Shown: piece by piece, positions 1 to 7,462 of the stretch
How positions within the stretch are numbered: the stretch's first letter is position 1
How the letters are laid out: each line of letters opens with the position of its first letter
NCBI GenBank assembly: GCA_016840185.1
Contig: JAEOSV010000125.1
Location: 1-9,912 of the forward strand
Source: Candidatus Hermodarchaeota archaeon
Lineage (GTDB): Archaea; Asgardarchaeota; Hermodarchaeia; Hermodarchaeales; Hermodarchaeaceae
Direction: 5' to 3'
DNA length: 9,912 bases
Notes under the pieces: generated by a model
What the model was told of the DNA's origin: nothing
The model's database searches: none
The model's input: the letters and a program-made list of their open reading frames with translations, nothing else
Made by a program: the position numbers and the translations under genes

Positions 1-1
1 C

Positions 2-3000
2 AAAATCTTTCTTCTACAACGCAATTCACAAGAAATGACACAAAAGAATCTCCCAGAAACAGTTACCGTAGAACTCTTTGATGATGAACGCATTCTTGTT
101 GAAGCCGTCTTTCGTATTCTCTGGCGAACACCCGTCCTTCTGACGTTTAATGGCGACAACTTTGATCTCCAATATTTAGTGAATCGTGCCAAAAAACTCG
201 GCATCCCATCTCCTGATAATCCCATTCGGTTACGGGGAGGTTTTCGTGGGAACCCCGAAGCGGAACTCCAATATGGCGTTCATATAGACCTCTACCGGTT
301 TTTCCACAACCGATCTATCCAAATCTATGCCTTCAGAAACCGATACAGCGAAGTCCGCCTTGAAACCATCAGCCAAGCCCTCTTAGGTGAAGGCAAACTC
401 AAGCTCCCCGACCAAATCAACAAAATCCCTGTCAACCTCCTAGCACAATACAACTGGCAAGACACCAACCTAACCATGCGACTGACCCAATTTGATAATG
501 ACCTCGTCATGGGCCTGATTCTACTCCTAATGCGTGTATCACATCAAGGCATGCACGACCTCACCCGTACTGCCGTATCAAATTGGATTCGCAGCCTCCT
601 CTACTATGCCCACCGACAAAAGAACTACCTCATCCCTCGACAAGACGAAATCGCCGCCTTCAAAGGCGAAGCCGTCACCGAAGCCATGATTAAAGGCAAA
701 AAATACATGGGCGCCATTGTCGTCGAACCCAAAGAAGGCGTCCACTTCAACGTCACCCTCCTAGATTTTGCCTCACTATATCCTAGCATCATGAAAGCCT
801 ACAATCTCAGCTATGAAACCGTCCGCTGCGACCACCCAGAATGCAAAGACAATTTGGTGCCTGGCACACCACATTGGGTTTGCACTCGTCGTGAGGGGAT
901 TACCAGCCAAATAATTGGGCTCATCCGTGACGTCCGCGTCGAACACTTCAAACCACGAACCAAAGACAAAGACCTCTCATCTGCACAACGCAGCTGGTAC
1001 AGCGTCGTAGAACAAGCACTCAAAGTGTACCTCAACGCTTGTTTACCCTATGATGAAGAAGTCATCATACGAAATCCTGCTGGGCAAATAGAAAAGTGTG
1101 ATATTGCTTCCCTCAAAGATACTTGGGAAGATCTTGAAATTCTTTCAGTTAACACCAATGTAAATAATGGTCAATTTGGGACTCCAATTTTTGTGCCGAT
1201 AAAGGGATTTGCAGCCACAGGTCGCGCAAAAGTTCTTAGAATAGGTTTGAGTGATGGAAGGCTTCTTCGTTGCACCTCTAATCATTTTATCCCGCTTTAT
1301 TCAACTCAAACAGGAAGACGATATGGTAAAAAATTCCAGATTCATGAAATTCCAGCTGATGAACTGAAAGTTGGGGACGAATTACTGCTTTGTAATCAAA
1401 TACCTCTCTCTGAATCAGTTCCTGAGAAACTCTTCATTCCCGATATAATCGATACAACAAATCTTCTAATTGGAATGGAACGAAGTGTATACAAACGATT
1501 CTCCTACAGAAGAAGTCAATCAACTGAAGATGAACTGATTGAGGTCATTAATCGAAAATTTGAGTACAGCAAAGGTCGAAGGTTGTACAAAGCATATTGG
1601 ACTGATTTGTCTGAAAAGGAAAAGGACGTTATTAAAAAAACGAAACCTGGTTTACTAAGTGTGAAAATAGCAAAAAGTTCTCGTTCTCCAGGGTTTTGGC
1701 AAGAACTTTACATTCATCTTTCGAACGAGTTCTTCAAACTTTTAGGTTGGTATATTGCTGAGGGTCATGGACAACAAAATCGATTTTCCATTACACAATC
1801 CTTTGAGAAAAAACCTGAAAATGCCCACGAAATCCTCTCTCTGCTAGAGAAAATAGACTGGCCTGTTGTTAAATATGGTGAAAAGACAATCGTAGTTCAT
1901 TCTAGTGTACTTTCATCAGTTATTGGCACATTGTGTGGAACCAATGCCTTCAATAAACGTATACCAATATTTCTACTGAATAAGAATAGAGCGAAAGTTC
2001 TACTTGAGGCTTATTTCAAAGGTGATGGGAATTTTACTCTTCAAGGTCGACGGCGTTACAGTACAGTCAGCAATCAATTAATGAACGATTTACTTCATCT
2101 GTTGAGCTCCCTTGGACGGTTTACGTCGATCCACAGAGATTCAAGCATTTCTCGTATTGTTGAAACTTCTGGAAGGAATTATGCTAGAAAATATCGTGGG
2201 TTAATGAATTTCAATGGTACAAATCTAATTCGCGTCAAGTCTATCGAAGTTGAAGAAACACCTCAACCTGTTTTCGATATTGAAACTGAAAATGGATGGT
2301 TTGTAACAACACATGGAATAGTAACGCACAATAGCTATGGGGTTCTTGGCGCTAGTCACTTCCCCTTGTACTGTGCTCCTGCAGCCGAATCAATTACGGC
2401 TCTGGGTCGCTATGCTATTACTCAGACAATCGATAAGGCTGAAGAAATTGGAGTTACGGTGTTGTATGGGGATACGGATAGCTTGTTTTTGGACCAGCCT
2501 ACGAAGAGTCAGTTGGACCAGTTGATTGAGTATAGTGAGAAGGAATTGCGGGTGGAATTGGATGTCGAAAAAGAGTACCGGTACGTGGCGCTGTCCAGTC
2601 GGAAGAAGAATTACTTGGGGGTTTCGAAGGATGGTCAGGTTGATATCAAGGGGTTAACGGGGAAGAAACGGAATACGCCTTTGTTTCTTCAAGTGGCTTT
2701 CATGGAAATGATTGATATCCTTCGTCAGGTGCGTGACCCTGATGGATTTACTTCTGCGAAGGAGCGGATTCTTCGCCTTGCTCGTGAGAAGCTCACGATG
2801 TTGGAGCGGCGTGAGTTTGAGGTGGAAGATCTTGCCATTCGTGTCCAGTTGACGAAGAATCTTGATGCGTATACTAAAACTACTCCACAGCATGTGAAAG
2901 CAGCTAAGCAGTTGCGGGAGGCGGGAAAGGAGGTCGGTGCTGGTGATATTATTGCTTTCGTGAAAACATCAGGGGGCGTGAAACCTGTGGAGCAAGCCTC

Positions 3001-3130
3001 GGTTCAGGATATTGATGTGAAGAAATACAAGGATTTGGTGAAAAGCACTTTTGAACAAGTGTTGGATGCGTTGGGTGTTGAATGGTTGGATACTATAGGA
3101 ATGCGTAGGCTGGACACCTTTTTCGGGTAA
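2..3130 (+). CDS. polB: Family B DNA polymerase (PolB1-like), 5'-partial, interrupted by an intein
   Basis: Replicative-type DNA polymerase with 3'-5' proofreading. The reading frame is open from base 2, and the first ATG (35) falls just before Exo II, so the true start and the Exo I DxE motif lie left of the window. Numbering from that ATG: Exo II FNGDNFD (38-44), Exo III YNWQD (139-143), motif A DFASLYPSI (244-252), motif B from K330, split by the intein after NA (334-335), motif C YGDTDS (811-816), the KKNYLG segment (857-862) and a C-terminus ending near residue 1031. Removing the 431-residue intein leaves 600 residues of polymerase in view. Motif spelling (LNA/SYGVLG, FPLY, ALGRY, DAYTKTTPQHVKAA) matches my memory of Sulfolobus PolB1. 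A C265-x4-C270...C283 cluster after motif A could bind metal. Third-position base use differs sharply between the parts before and after the intein. Family assignment is firm; the exact paralogue is not. Confidence 0.95.
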   Translation, partial: KIFLLQRNSQEMTQKNLPETVTVELFDDERILVEAVFRILWRTPVLLTFNGDNFDLQYLVNRAKKLGIPSPDNPIRLRGGFRGNPEAELQYGVHIDLYRFFHNRSIQIYAFRNRYSEVRLETISQALLGEGKLKLPDQINKIPVNLLAQYNWQDTNLTMRLTQFDNDLVMGLILLLMRVSHQGMHDLTRTAVSNWIRSLLYYAHRQKNYLIPRQDEIAAFKGEAVTEAMIKGKKYMGAIVVEPKEGVHFNVTLLDFASLYPSIMKAYNLSYETVRCDHPECKDNLVPGTPHWVCTRREGITSQIIGLIRDVRVEHFKPRTKDKDLSSAQRSWYSVVEQALKVYLNACLPYDEEVIIRNPAGQIEKCDIASLKDTWEDLEILSVNTNVNNGQFGTPIFVPIKGFAATGRAKVLRIGLSDGRLLRCTSNHFIPLYSTQTGRRYGKKFQIHEIPADELKVGDELLLCNQIPLSESVPEKLFIPDIIDTTNLLIGMERSVYKRFSYRRSQSTEDELIEVINRKFEYSKGRRLYKAYWTDLSEKEKDVIKKTKPGLLSVKIAKSSRSPGFWQELYIHLSNEFFKLLGWYIAEGHGQQNRFSITQSFEKKPENAHEILSLLEKIDWPVVKYGEKTIVVHSSVLSSVIGTLCGTNAFNKRIPIFLLNKNRAKVLLEAYFKGDGNFTLQGRRRYSTVSNQLMNDLLHLLSSLGRFTSIHRDSSISRIVETSGRNYARKYRGLMNFNGTNLIRVKSIEVEETPQPVFDIETENGWFVTTHGIVTHNSYGVLGASHFPLYCAPAAESITALGRYAITQTIDKAEEIGVTVLYGDTDSLFLDQPTKSQLDQLIEYSEKELRVELDVEKEYRYVALSSRKKNYLGVSKDGQVDIKGLTGKKRNTPLFLQVAFMEMIDILRQVRDPDGFTSAKERILRLAREKLTMLERREFEVEDLAIRVQLTKNLDAYTKTTPQHVKAAKQLREAGKEVGAGDIIAFVKTSGGVKPVEQASVQDIDVKKYKDLVKSTFEQVLDALGVEWLDTIGMRRLDTFFG
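1040..2332 (+). mobile_element. Intein with LAGLIDADG homing endonuclease in polymerase motif B
   Basis: In-frame protein intron of 431 residues that should excise itself after translation and join LNA to SYGVLG. Splicing motifs are all present: Cys1 at the start (CLPYDEEVI), block B TSNH (T79, H82), and block F leading into the terminal GIVTHN (H430, N431), followed by Ser as the +1 nucleophile. The central part carries two LAGLIDADG helices, LLGWYIAEG (234-242) and LLEAYFKGDG (321-330), each ending in an acidic residue (E241, D329) as required for DNA cleavage, with a KRIPIFLL block D just before the second. The endonuclease therefore looks intact and the element potentially able to home into intein-free polB alleles. 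Boundaries follow directly from the Cys1 and Asn-Ser signatures and from the continuity of motif B across the join. The segment looks more AT-rich by eye than the flanking polymerase coding sequence. Confidence 0.96.
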
Positions 3131-3151
3131 CTGGCGACAAGTTTATTCAGG

Positions 3152-3160
3152 CTTTTATCC
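3152..3160 (+). promoter_or_regulatory. Candidate TATA box for the gene starting at 3195
   Basis: CTTTTATCC lies about 27 nt upstream of a position that would give a leader of roughly 13 nt containing the Shine-Dalgarno AGGTGG at 3184-3189. Placement fits an archaeal promoter; the sequence match is only moderate, and read-through from polB (64 nt upstream) is also possible. Confidence 0.35.
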
Positions 3161-3194
3161 ACAGTGGGTATAGTTACTCTAGTAGGTGGAAACT

Positions 3195-4205
3195 GTGGAG
3201 ATACGGGACCTTCTTACCCGCGGAGTTTCACTCATTGTGGATCCTCGCGGACTGAAAACCAGCCTTGATGATTTCTTTGCAAGTTACGGTGGCTACCTTG
3301 AATACGCTGTTGCAGCTGCTAAGGATTTATCAGGACGGGTGTTTTATTCGAGCAAAGTAGCACCAGCAGATGAAGAATATCCTACATTCTTTGACGAGTT
3401 CATCGATACGACTGAAGCGGTGGGAATCCGCTCAGGCGCATACCTAAACGTGTTTGCTGACGCCTTCTTTGCCGCGGATCAAGAGTTCAAGTCCTTCACT
3501 GCTGAAGGACAAACGTTGGATAGTTTTGTTTGTCCCAATAAACCAGGCTTCATCCAGCATATGACTACGGTCATCAAGGAAGTTGTAGAAAATCCAATTC
3601 AAACCCTCTTTCTTGGCAATCTGGGTTATCCCCATGTGAAATATTGCTACTGTAATGATTGCCGCAATGAATTCACTGAATACGCGGATCTTCGTCATAC
3701 CTTTCAAATCGCTGACCCATCAGCAAATCCAGCACTATACAATCAGTGGATTGAGTGGCGGGTTGCAAAAATGTCTGCGGTACTGCAGCAATTAGTCACA
3801 GCTGCAAAAGAAGTCAAACCTGATTTGAAAATCGTTCCCACATATCCCATAGACTCAGAGAGTGGATATGTTGCAGGGACCCGCACGAATCTTGGATTAG
3901 ATCTTGAGACGATTGCGAATATGAGCAAAAACCTCTCAATTGAGGTATTTCCTTTCACGCCAATCCTGCCAGATCCTGGATCAAAGGACTTTACCACTTA
4001 CATTGAAAATCTGTCATTCATCAGCTCACTAGCTAAAGCCAGTGTCGATATATCAATGACCCACTGGATCATTGAAAATGAGGCTGAGTACAACCGTGCA
4101 AAATCCCTTGCTGACGCGGCTGGTATCGAAGAAATCTATTCTATGCTTGGGTATCCTACTGGCTATCAGTCTCTACGTGAAATCCGTCTAGGGCTAGGCT
4201 ACTAG
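3195..4205 (+). CDS. TIM-barrel glycoside-hydrolase-like protein
   Basis: A 336-residue protein with no signal peptide or membrane segment. I choose GTG 3195 over GTG 3186 because AGGTGG (3184-3189) then sits 5 nt upstream as a Shine-Dalgarno; the earlier GTG lies inside that motif. The middle resembles uncharacterised glycoside-hydrolase-like barrels: FVCPNKPGF (from residue 112), about 35 residues later a strand TLFLGNLGYP, then YCYCNDCRNEF with C151, C153 and C156. In the relatives I recall, this strand reads roughly GIxLDxxRFP with an acidic residue; here the acid is replaced by Gly/Asn, so hydrolase activity is doubtful. The cysteine trio plus C113 could bind a metal. The N-terminus (SLIVDPRGL, SLDDFFASYGGYLEYAV) and C-terminus (a SIEVFPFTP strand, SMLGYPTGYQSL) are consistent with a single barrel. 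It lies 36 nt before the next gene and is probably cotranscribed with it. Fold assignment is from memory of family patterns; no substrate can be named. Confidence 0.7.
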   Translation: MEIRDLLTRGVSLIVDPRGLKTSLDDFFASYGGYLEYAVAAAKDLSGRVFYSSKVAPADEEYPTFFDEFIDTTEAVGIRSGAYLNVFADAFFAADQEFKSFTAEGQTLDSFVCPNKPGFIQHMTTVIKEVVENPIQTLFLGNLGYPHVKYCYCNDCRNEFTEYADLRHTFQIADPSANPALYNQWIEWRVAKMSAVLQQLVTAAKEVKPDLKIVPTYPIDSESGYVAGTRTNLGLDLETIANMSKNLSIEVFPFTPILPDPGSKDFTTYIENLSFISSLAKASVDISMTHWIIENEAEYNRAKSLADAAGIEEIYSMLGYPTGYQSLREIRLGLGY

Positions 4206-4241
4206 TTCGAAGCAACCACAAATTGAGGATTTGATGAAATC

Positions 4242-4874
4242 ATGAGTGAAATCGAAAGCGTTCAACGGCTCGAAGAACTGTATCGACAACTCATGGGTTC
4301 TGATATTGCGACAGCCCAAGAAGTGAAGGCTAAAGCTGAGATTATCTCCCTCATTCCTCAACTGAAGGCTGTTATCCAGGCTGAAGATACTCCGGAATCT
4401 CCTGAAATGGTTCAAGAACTTGAAAGTCTATACCAAATGGTTTCCAAATGGAATCCACTCACCTCCTGGTTTCGTGATGAAGAACAACTTATCCAACTCT
4501 ATTTTGACATCCTCTCCAAGATTCGCCTTTTTCTCATTCGCCGAAAGGGTCCCACCGAAGAATCCAGCACTCTTGTTAGTGAGAGCCTACATTCAATCCG
4601 CCAGACAATGACCCAACTCGCAACAGTTGTTGAAGAAATTCGGGTTACTGTTAAAACCTTGTTAGAAATCGTCTCACCAACACCCGAAGTGCATGCACGA
4701 ATTGCAGGGCTCAGCAGCCGTGCCCTCGAACTCGAACGCCGCATCGATGATTTTGAGGCAACCCGCGGTGATAAGACCGAAGCCGATGTAGATAAAATTC
4801 AACGATGGAAACAGGATCTTCAGAAACTCAGGAAACAAATCGAGACTCTACGCAAACTAGCAAAGAAAGGCTAG
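4242..4874 (+). CDS. Coiled-coil protein of unknown function
   Basis: A 210-residue soluble, highly charged protein that I do not recognise. It is almost wholly helical by composition. An N-terminal helical pair (1-70) has repeated L/E spacing (RLEELYRQL, VQELESLYQMV); a WNPLTSWF turn follows at 70-77; then comes a helix rich in aromatic and basic residues (LYFDILSKIRLFLIRRK, 86-102). Two longer amphipathic stretches (about 112-145 and 150-207) have heptad-like hydrophobic spacing, the second ending in a Lys-rich QDLQKLRKQIETLRKLAKK. There are no cysteines, no transmembrane segment and no signal peptide. The ATG at 4242 has only a weak GAGGAT 11 nt upstream, which suggests translation coupled to the upstream gene. 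A structural or scaffold role with a partner is an inference from the coiled coil only. Confidence 0.7.
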   Translation: MSEIESVQRLEELYRQLMGSDIATAQEVKAKAEIISLIPQLKAVIQAEDTPESPEMVQELESLYQMVSKWNPLTSWFRDEEQLIQLYFDILSKIRLFLIRRKGPTEESSTLVSESLHSIRQTMTQLATVVEEIRVTVKTLLEIVSPTPEVHARIAGLSSRALELERRIDDFEATRGDKTEADVDKIQRWKQDLQKLRKQIETLRKLAKKG

Positions 4875-4929
4875 CCCATATCACCCTACGACAACATTTG
4901 TCTCTGTGTCGAAGCAATTTGAGTGAGTT

Positions 4930-5703
4930 CTATTTTTGATCGCGCCCACAACGACTGCAAAATTCACTATCTTCTCGCAAATCCTGACCACAAAAAATGC
5001 AAAAGCCTGTGATTGTTGAGTGTGGTGAAACGGTTGCACTGCCACCTGATGAGAACCAATCCTGTGAAGCGAAACTACGTCCCTCAGTTTCTCCCCGGGC
5101 TGAAAGCCCTTTGAAAGGGTCTGGATCAGTTAATGGGCGTGAACTATATTCCTCAGGTGTTGAAAAAAGACCGCCCAAGTCAACACTGCTACCAGAGCTA
5201 GGGCTAGAGGGTTGTGAGGATTCGCGGCTCGAATCGTATCTTCCCGATGAGGTTCGTTCTCGCCACGATTCAAAGGATTCGTGATGTGTTTGATCATCGG
5301 ATGCTGTTTGAGAACGTGAATAGTCGGACCCCGACGAACCGTATTGCTCCTGTGGCCAGCGCCGTTCACCGTGCCGCAAAAACTGTTGATGGCATTCACT
5401 TTGTATGGCACGATAATCCTCTTTCGAGATACTCAATAACTCGATTGCTTGGTCTCGGAGATGACACTCACGGGTTAGATCACAGCAAAAAGCCAGGCTG
5501 CCATAACAGGTGAGTTTCATCGCTTGTTCTGGGGTTGTTTTTGCTACTGGTCGCACTCGTTCCTTACCAATCCATAATTCGTCGCCCACAGCCCGTAAAG
5601 ATGTCATGGCTTGTCGTTCCAAGGCTTGCAATACTTCTTTAGCTGGATAAGCACGACCGTTAATGAGGACTAATCCCTGCGCATAATCGGAATTCGATGA
5701 CAT
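4930..5703 (-). CDS. Cysteine-cluster / serine-rich linker / zinc-ribbon protein
   Basis: A 257-residue protein in three parts. Residues 1-110 form a compact domain containing C66, C73, C74, C80 and C104 (LTCYGSLAFCCDLTREC, later SECHQQF), a spacing that could hold zinc or an iron-sulphur centre. Residues 118-230 are low-complexity and rich in Ser, Gly, Asp and Glu (SSGSDYSRSQ, SSQPSSPSSGSS), probably a disordered linker. Residues 234-253 are a classical rubredoxin-like zinc ribbon (FCIFCGQ...EFCSRCG; C235, C238, C249, C252). Such ribbons often mediate protein or nucleic-acid contact, but no partner is evident. There is no membrane segment. The ATG at 5703 is preceded by a GGAGAGATGA-type Shine-Dalgarno and by a good TATA box. 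It is convergent with the coiled-coil gene, with 55 nt between the stops. I cannot name a family for the N-terminal domain. Confidence 0.8.
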   Translation of the reverse strand: MSSNSDYAQGLVLINGRAYPAKEVLQALERQAMTSLRAVGDELWIGKERVRPVAKTTPEQAMKLTCYGSLAFCCDLTRECHLRDQAIELLSISKEDYRAIQSECHQQFLRHGERRWPQEQYGSSGSDYSRSQTASDDQTHHESFESWRERTSSGRYDSSRESSQPSSPSSGSSVDLGGLFSTPEEYSSRPLTDPDPFKGLSARGETEGRSFASQDWFSSGGSATVSPHSTITGFCIFCGQDLREDSEFCSRCGRDQK

Positions 5704-5740
5704 TGATTCATCTCTCCAAGGAAAGACTGACAGCCCCGCC

Positions 5741-5750
5741 TATAAAACGT
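5741..5750 (-). promoter_or_regulatory. TATA box for the zinc-ribbon gene
   Basis: On the minus strand the sequence reads ACGTTTTATA, ending 38 nt before the ATG at 5703. Initiation about 25 nt downstream would leave a leader of some 13 nt carrying the GGAGAGATGA Shine-Dalgarno. This is the best TATA match in the window. Confidence 0.5.
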
Positions 5751-5780
5751 GGTAAAACCGAATTTAAACGTAAACGTGGT
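5745..5780. repeat. Direct repeat AAACGTGGT flanking the zinc-ribbon gene promoter
   Basis: The nine bases AAACGTGGT occur at 5745-5753 and again at 5772-5780, 27 nt apart. The second copy is preceded by an extra TAAACG, making a tandem TAAACGTAAACG at 5765-5776. The first copy overlaps the TATA box. This may be a regulator site; the role is an inference from position only. Confidence 0.4.
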
Positions 5781-5807
5781 TTTTTGCGCAAATTTCGGTG
5801 TCTAGTC

Positions 5808-6659
5808 CTATTTTGTCCGTTTATAGCGTTTTACTTGGAGGGCAACAATGTATGAAAGTGCTGCGATAATTCCTGCAAGAGCGCTAGGTGAAGCCAATAT
5901 TGTGAATGAACCCGCAAGACCAAGAAGCATAACACTAAGCGCAATGACAAATGTTCCAATAATGACGTTGTTGACGGTTTTCATCACTTCATTCGAGGCT
6001 GCTGCAGGAGCGATGAGAATGGCATACACGAGGATTGCTCCAACCGCTTTGATTGCCAAGGCGATGGCAATCGCTGCGAAAATGAGCATGAGATAGTTAT
6101 AGCCTCGGGCGTTCATTCCATGTGCTTTTGATCCCTCCATATCGATACTAACGTATACGAATTCCTTCTTGAACAGGATAAAGAGAATGACAAGTGAGAA
6201 GGCAACTCCAAGCAAAAGGACGATGTCCAAATTATCGAGAAGGAGAATATCCCCAACTAGGTATCCCCAAATGATTGGAACCATTGTTGAGGGTAAGTAA
6301 TACATGAGGAACACAGCAATACTCATTGAAAGAGCGAAGGAGACTCCCACAGCCACTTCCATTTTCTGAGCGATTCCCCGTTCACCAGCATAGGCAGTCA
6401 TGACTGCAACAAAAACTGCAAAGATAACTGCTCCTAAAATCGGGTCAAACCACGGAGCGATTCCAGTAGCCTGCAAGAATAGGGCTAGCGCGACTCCTCC
6501 TAAAGCGGCGTGTGCCACTCCGGCTGTAAGAAACGATAACCCTCGGAAAACCATGAAGGTTCCCGAAGTCGCTGCAATAACTGCCACCAAAACTGAGGCG
6601 AGTATGGCACGTTGTATAATTGGTGAGGTTAAGATGAGCATGATGGCATCAATGATCAT
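5808..6659 (-). CDS. znuB: ABC-3 family (ZnuB-like) metal transporter permease
   Basis: A 283-residue integral membrane protein with about eight hydrophobic segments and a basic C-terminal tail (QVKRYKRTK). It should form the membrane channel of a zinc, manganese, iron or nickel uptake ABC transporter, working with the ATPase encoded just upstream. ABC-3 family marks: FRGLSFLTAGVAHAALGG after the first membrane span, a cytoplasmic DMEGSKAHGMNARGYNYL loop that contacts the ATPase, and KAVGAILVYAILIAPAAAS. The ATG at 6659 overlaps the end of the ATPase gene by 11 nt; an in-frame ATG at 6680 would add seven residues (overlap 32 nt), but only the 6659 start puts the first hydrophobic segment near the N-terminus. 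No clear Shine-Dalgarno is seen, as expected for translational coupling. The metal cannot be read from the sequence; the neighbouring NikR-like regulator makes nickel a candidate. Confidence 0.9.
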   Translation of the reverse strand: MIIDAIMLILTSPIIQRAILASVLVAVIAATSGTFMVFRGLSFLTAGVAHAALGGVALALFLQATGIAPWFDPILGAVIFAVFVAVMTAYAGERGIAQKMEVAVGVSFALSMSIAVFLMYYLPSTMVPIIWGYLVGDILLLDNLDIVLLLGVAFSLVILFILFKKEFVYVSIDMEGSKAHGMNARGYNYLMLIFAAIAIALAIKAVGAILVYAILIAPAAASNEVMKTVNNVIIGTFVIALSVMLLGLAGSFTILASPSALAGIIAALSYIVALQVKRYKRTK

Positions 6660-7455
6660 GGTGATCGAACCCCGAGTCATGGGTAATGCAGTATTTGTGT
6701 CCGGCTAATTCGACAATCTTCGCGGTTGGTCCATAAACTTGCTTGAGGAGTTCCAGATCCATTACGGCGCAAGGATGTCCAATTCCCATGACGGTGCGAT
6801 TTAGCATTAGGACGTCTTTTACCACGGTATGAATGGGATTCAGATCATGAGTCACCATGATGATGTTAACCTGGTTTTCGTTATAGTATTCTTGTAGGGC
6901 TTCAACAATCTGAACTTGACTGTCGTGATCCGCACCTGACATAGGCTCATCGAGCATCATTATCTGGCCTTCAGTGGCTAAAGCTCGGGCGACCAGCACC
7001 CGTTGTCTTTGTCCTCCAGACAATTCGGGAAAGGGTTGATTCCAAAGCTCTGCTAAATTCACTCGACGCAGCGCGTCTTTTGCAATTTCCTCATCTTTGC
7101 CAGTAGAAATCCGCACTGGTGGTTTTTTCAATAAGCGTCCCATCAAAACGATGTCTTTCACTTTCATGGGTACTGTGGCTTCAATTTGGTCTCTTTGTGG
7201 AATGTAACGGACCCTTCGCCGAATTTCCCCATATTCTCGTTTTGCGTCAAATCCTAGCACCTTAATTGATCCTTCTGTGGGCTTGAGAAGACCAAGCATC
7301 GTTTTGAGTAGTGTCGTTTTTCCAGAGCCATTTGGACCAATAATTGCCATGAAGGTTGATGAATCAATGGAAAACGTTACGTCGTAAAGGGCTAGGTCGC
7401 CATTAGGATATTTCACGGCAAGATTATCTGCTTCGATTAGCGAAGTTGTTGCCAT
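6649..7455 (-). CDS. znuC: ZnuC-like metal ABC transporter ATPase
   Basis: A 268-residue cytoplasmic ATPase that powers metal import through the adjacent permease. All nucleotide-binding motifs are intact: Walker A GPNGSGKTT (40-48), Q-loop Q87, signature LSGGQ (145-149), Walker B IMMLDEP (165-171), D-loop SGAD and H-loop H203 in VTHD. The region after the H-loop and the length fit the ABC-3/ZnuC group. The C-terminus ends in a short histidine-rich tail (H259, then HDSGFDHHDH), which could bind metal near the transporter mouth or act as a sensor; this is an inference. The ATG lies 7 nt after the stop of the regulator gene and the 3' end overlaps the permease start, so regulator, ATPase and permease form one tightly coupled operon. 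Confidence 0.95.
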   Translation of the reverse strand: MATTSLIEADNLAVKYPNGDLALYDVTFSIDSSTFMAIIGPNGSGKTTLLKTMLGLLKPTEGSIKVLGFDAKREYGEIRRRVRYIPQRDQIEATVPMKVKDIVLMGRLLKKPPVRISTGKDEEIAKDALRRVNLAELWNQPFPELSGGQRQRVLVARALATEGQIMMLDEPMSGADHDSQVQIVEALQEYYNENQVNIIMVTHDLNPIHTVVKDVLMLNRTVMGIGHPCAVMDLELLKQVYGPTAKIVELAGHKYCITHDSGFDHHDH

Positions 7456-7462
7456 TTACCAT

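Noticed and set aside
35..37. ATG at 35 as the start of the polymerase gene
   Set aside because: The frame is open to base 2, and the protein from here would lack Exo I and begin just before Exo II, so the real start is outside the window.
2337..2893. Alternative open frames over the C-terminal polymerase region (plus 2337-2525, minus 2654-2893)
   Set aside because: Shadows of a strongly conserved coding frame carrying motif C; no start signals or recognisable domains.
4875..4929. Terminator hairpin between the two convergent genes
   Set aside because: No convincing stem was found in the 55 bases; only a short T5 at 4932-4936 inside the end of the minus-strand gene.
5130..5513. Open frames on both strands inside the serine-rich part of the zinc-ribbon gene
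   Set aside because: They overlap a gene with a promoter, Shine-Dalgarno and clear zinc ribbon; their own proteins show no motif. The repetitive Ser/Gly/Glu codons explain the long antisense frames.
6678..6680. ATG 6680 as permease start
   Set aside because: Would add MTRGSIT with no ribosome site and lengthen the overlap; ATG 6659 places the first hydrophobic segment at the N-terminus. Not excluded.
5848..6708. Plus-strand open frames opposite the permease gene
   Set aside because: Ala/Thr/Met-rich products typical of the antisense of hydrophobic membrane segments; the minus frame has ABC-3 motifs.
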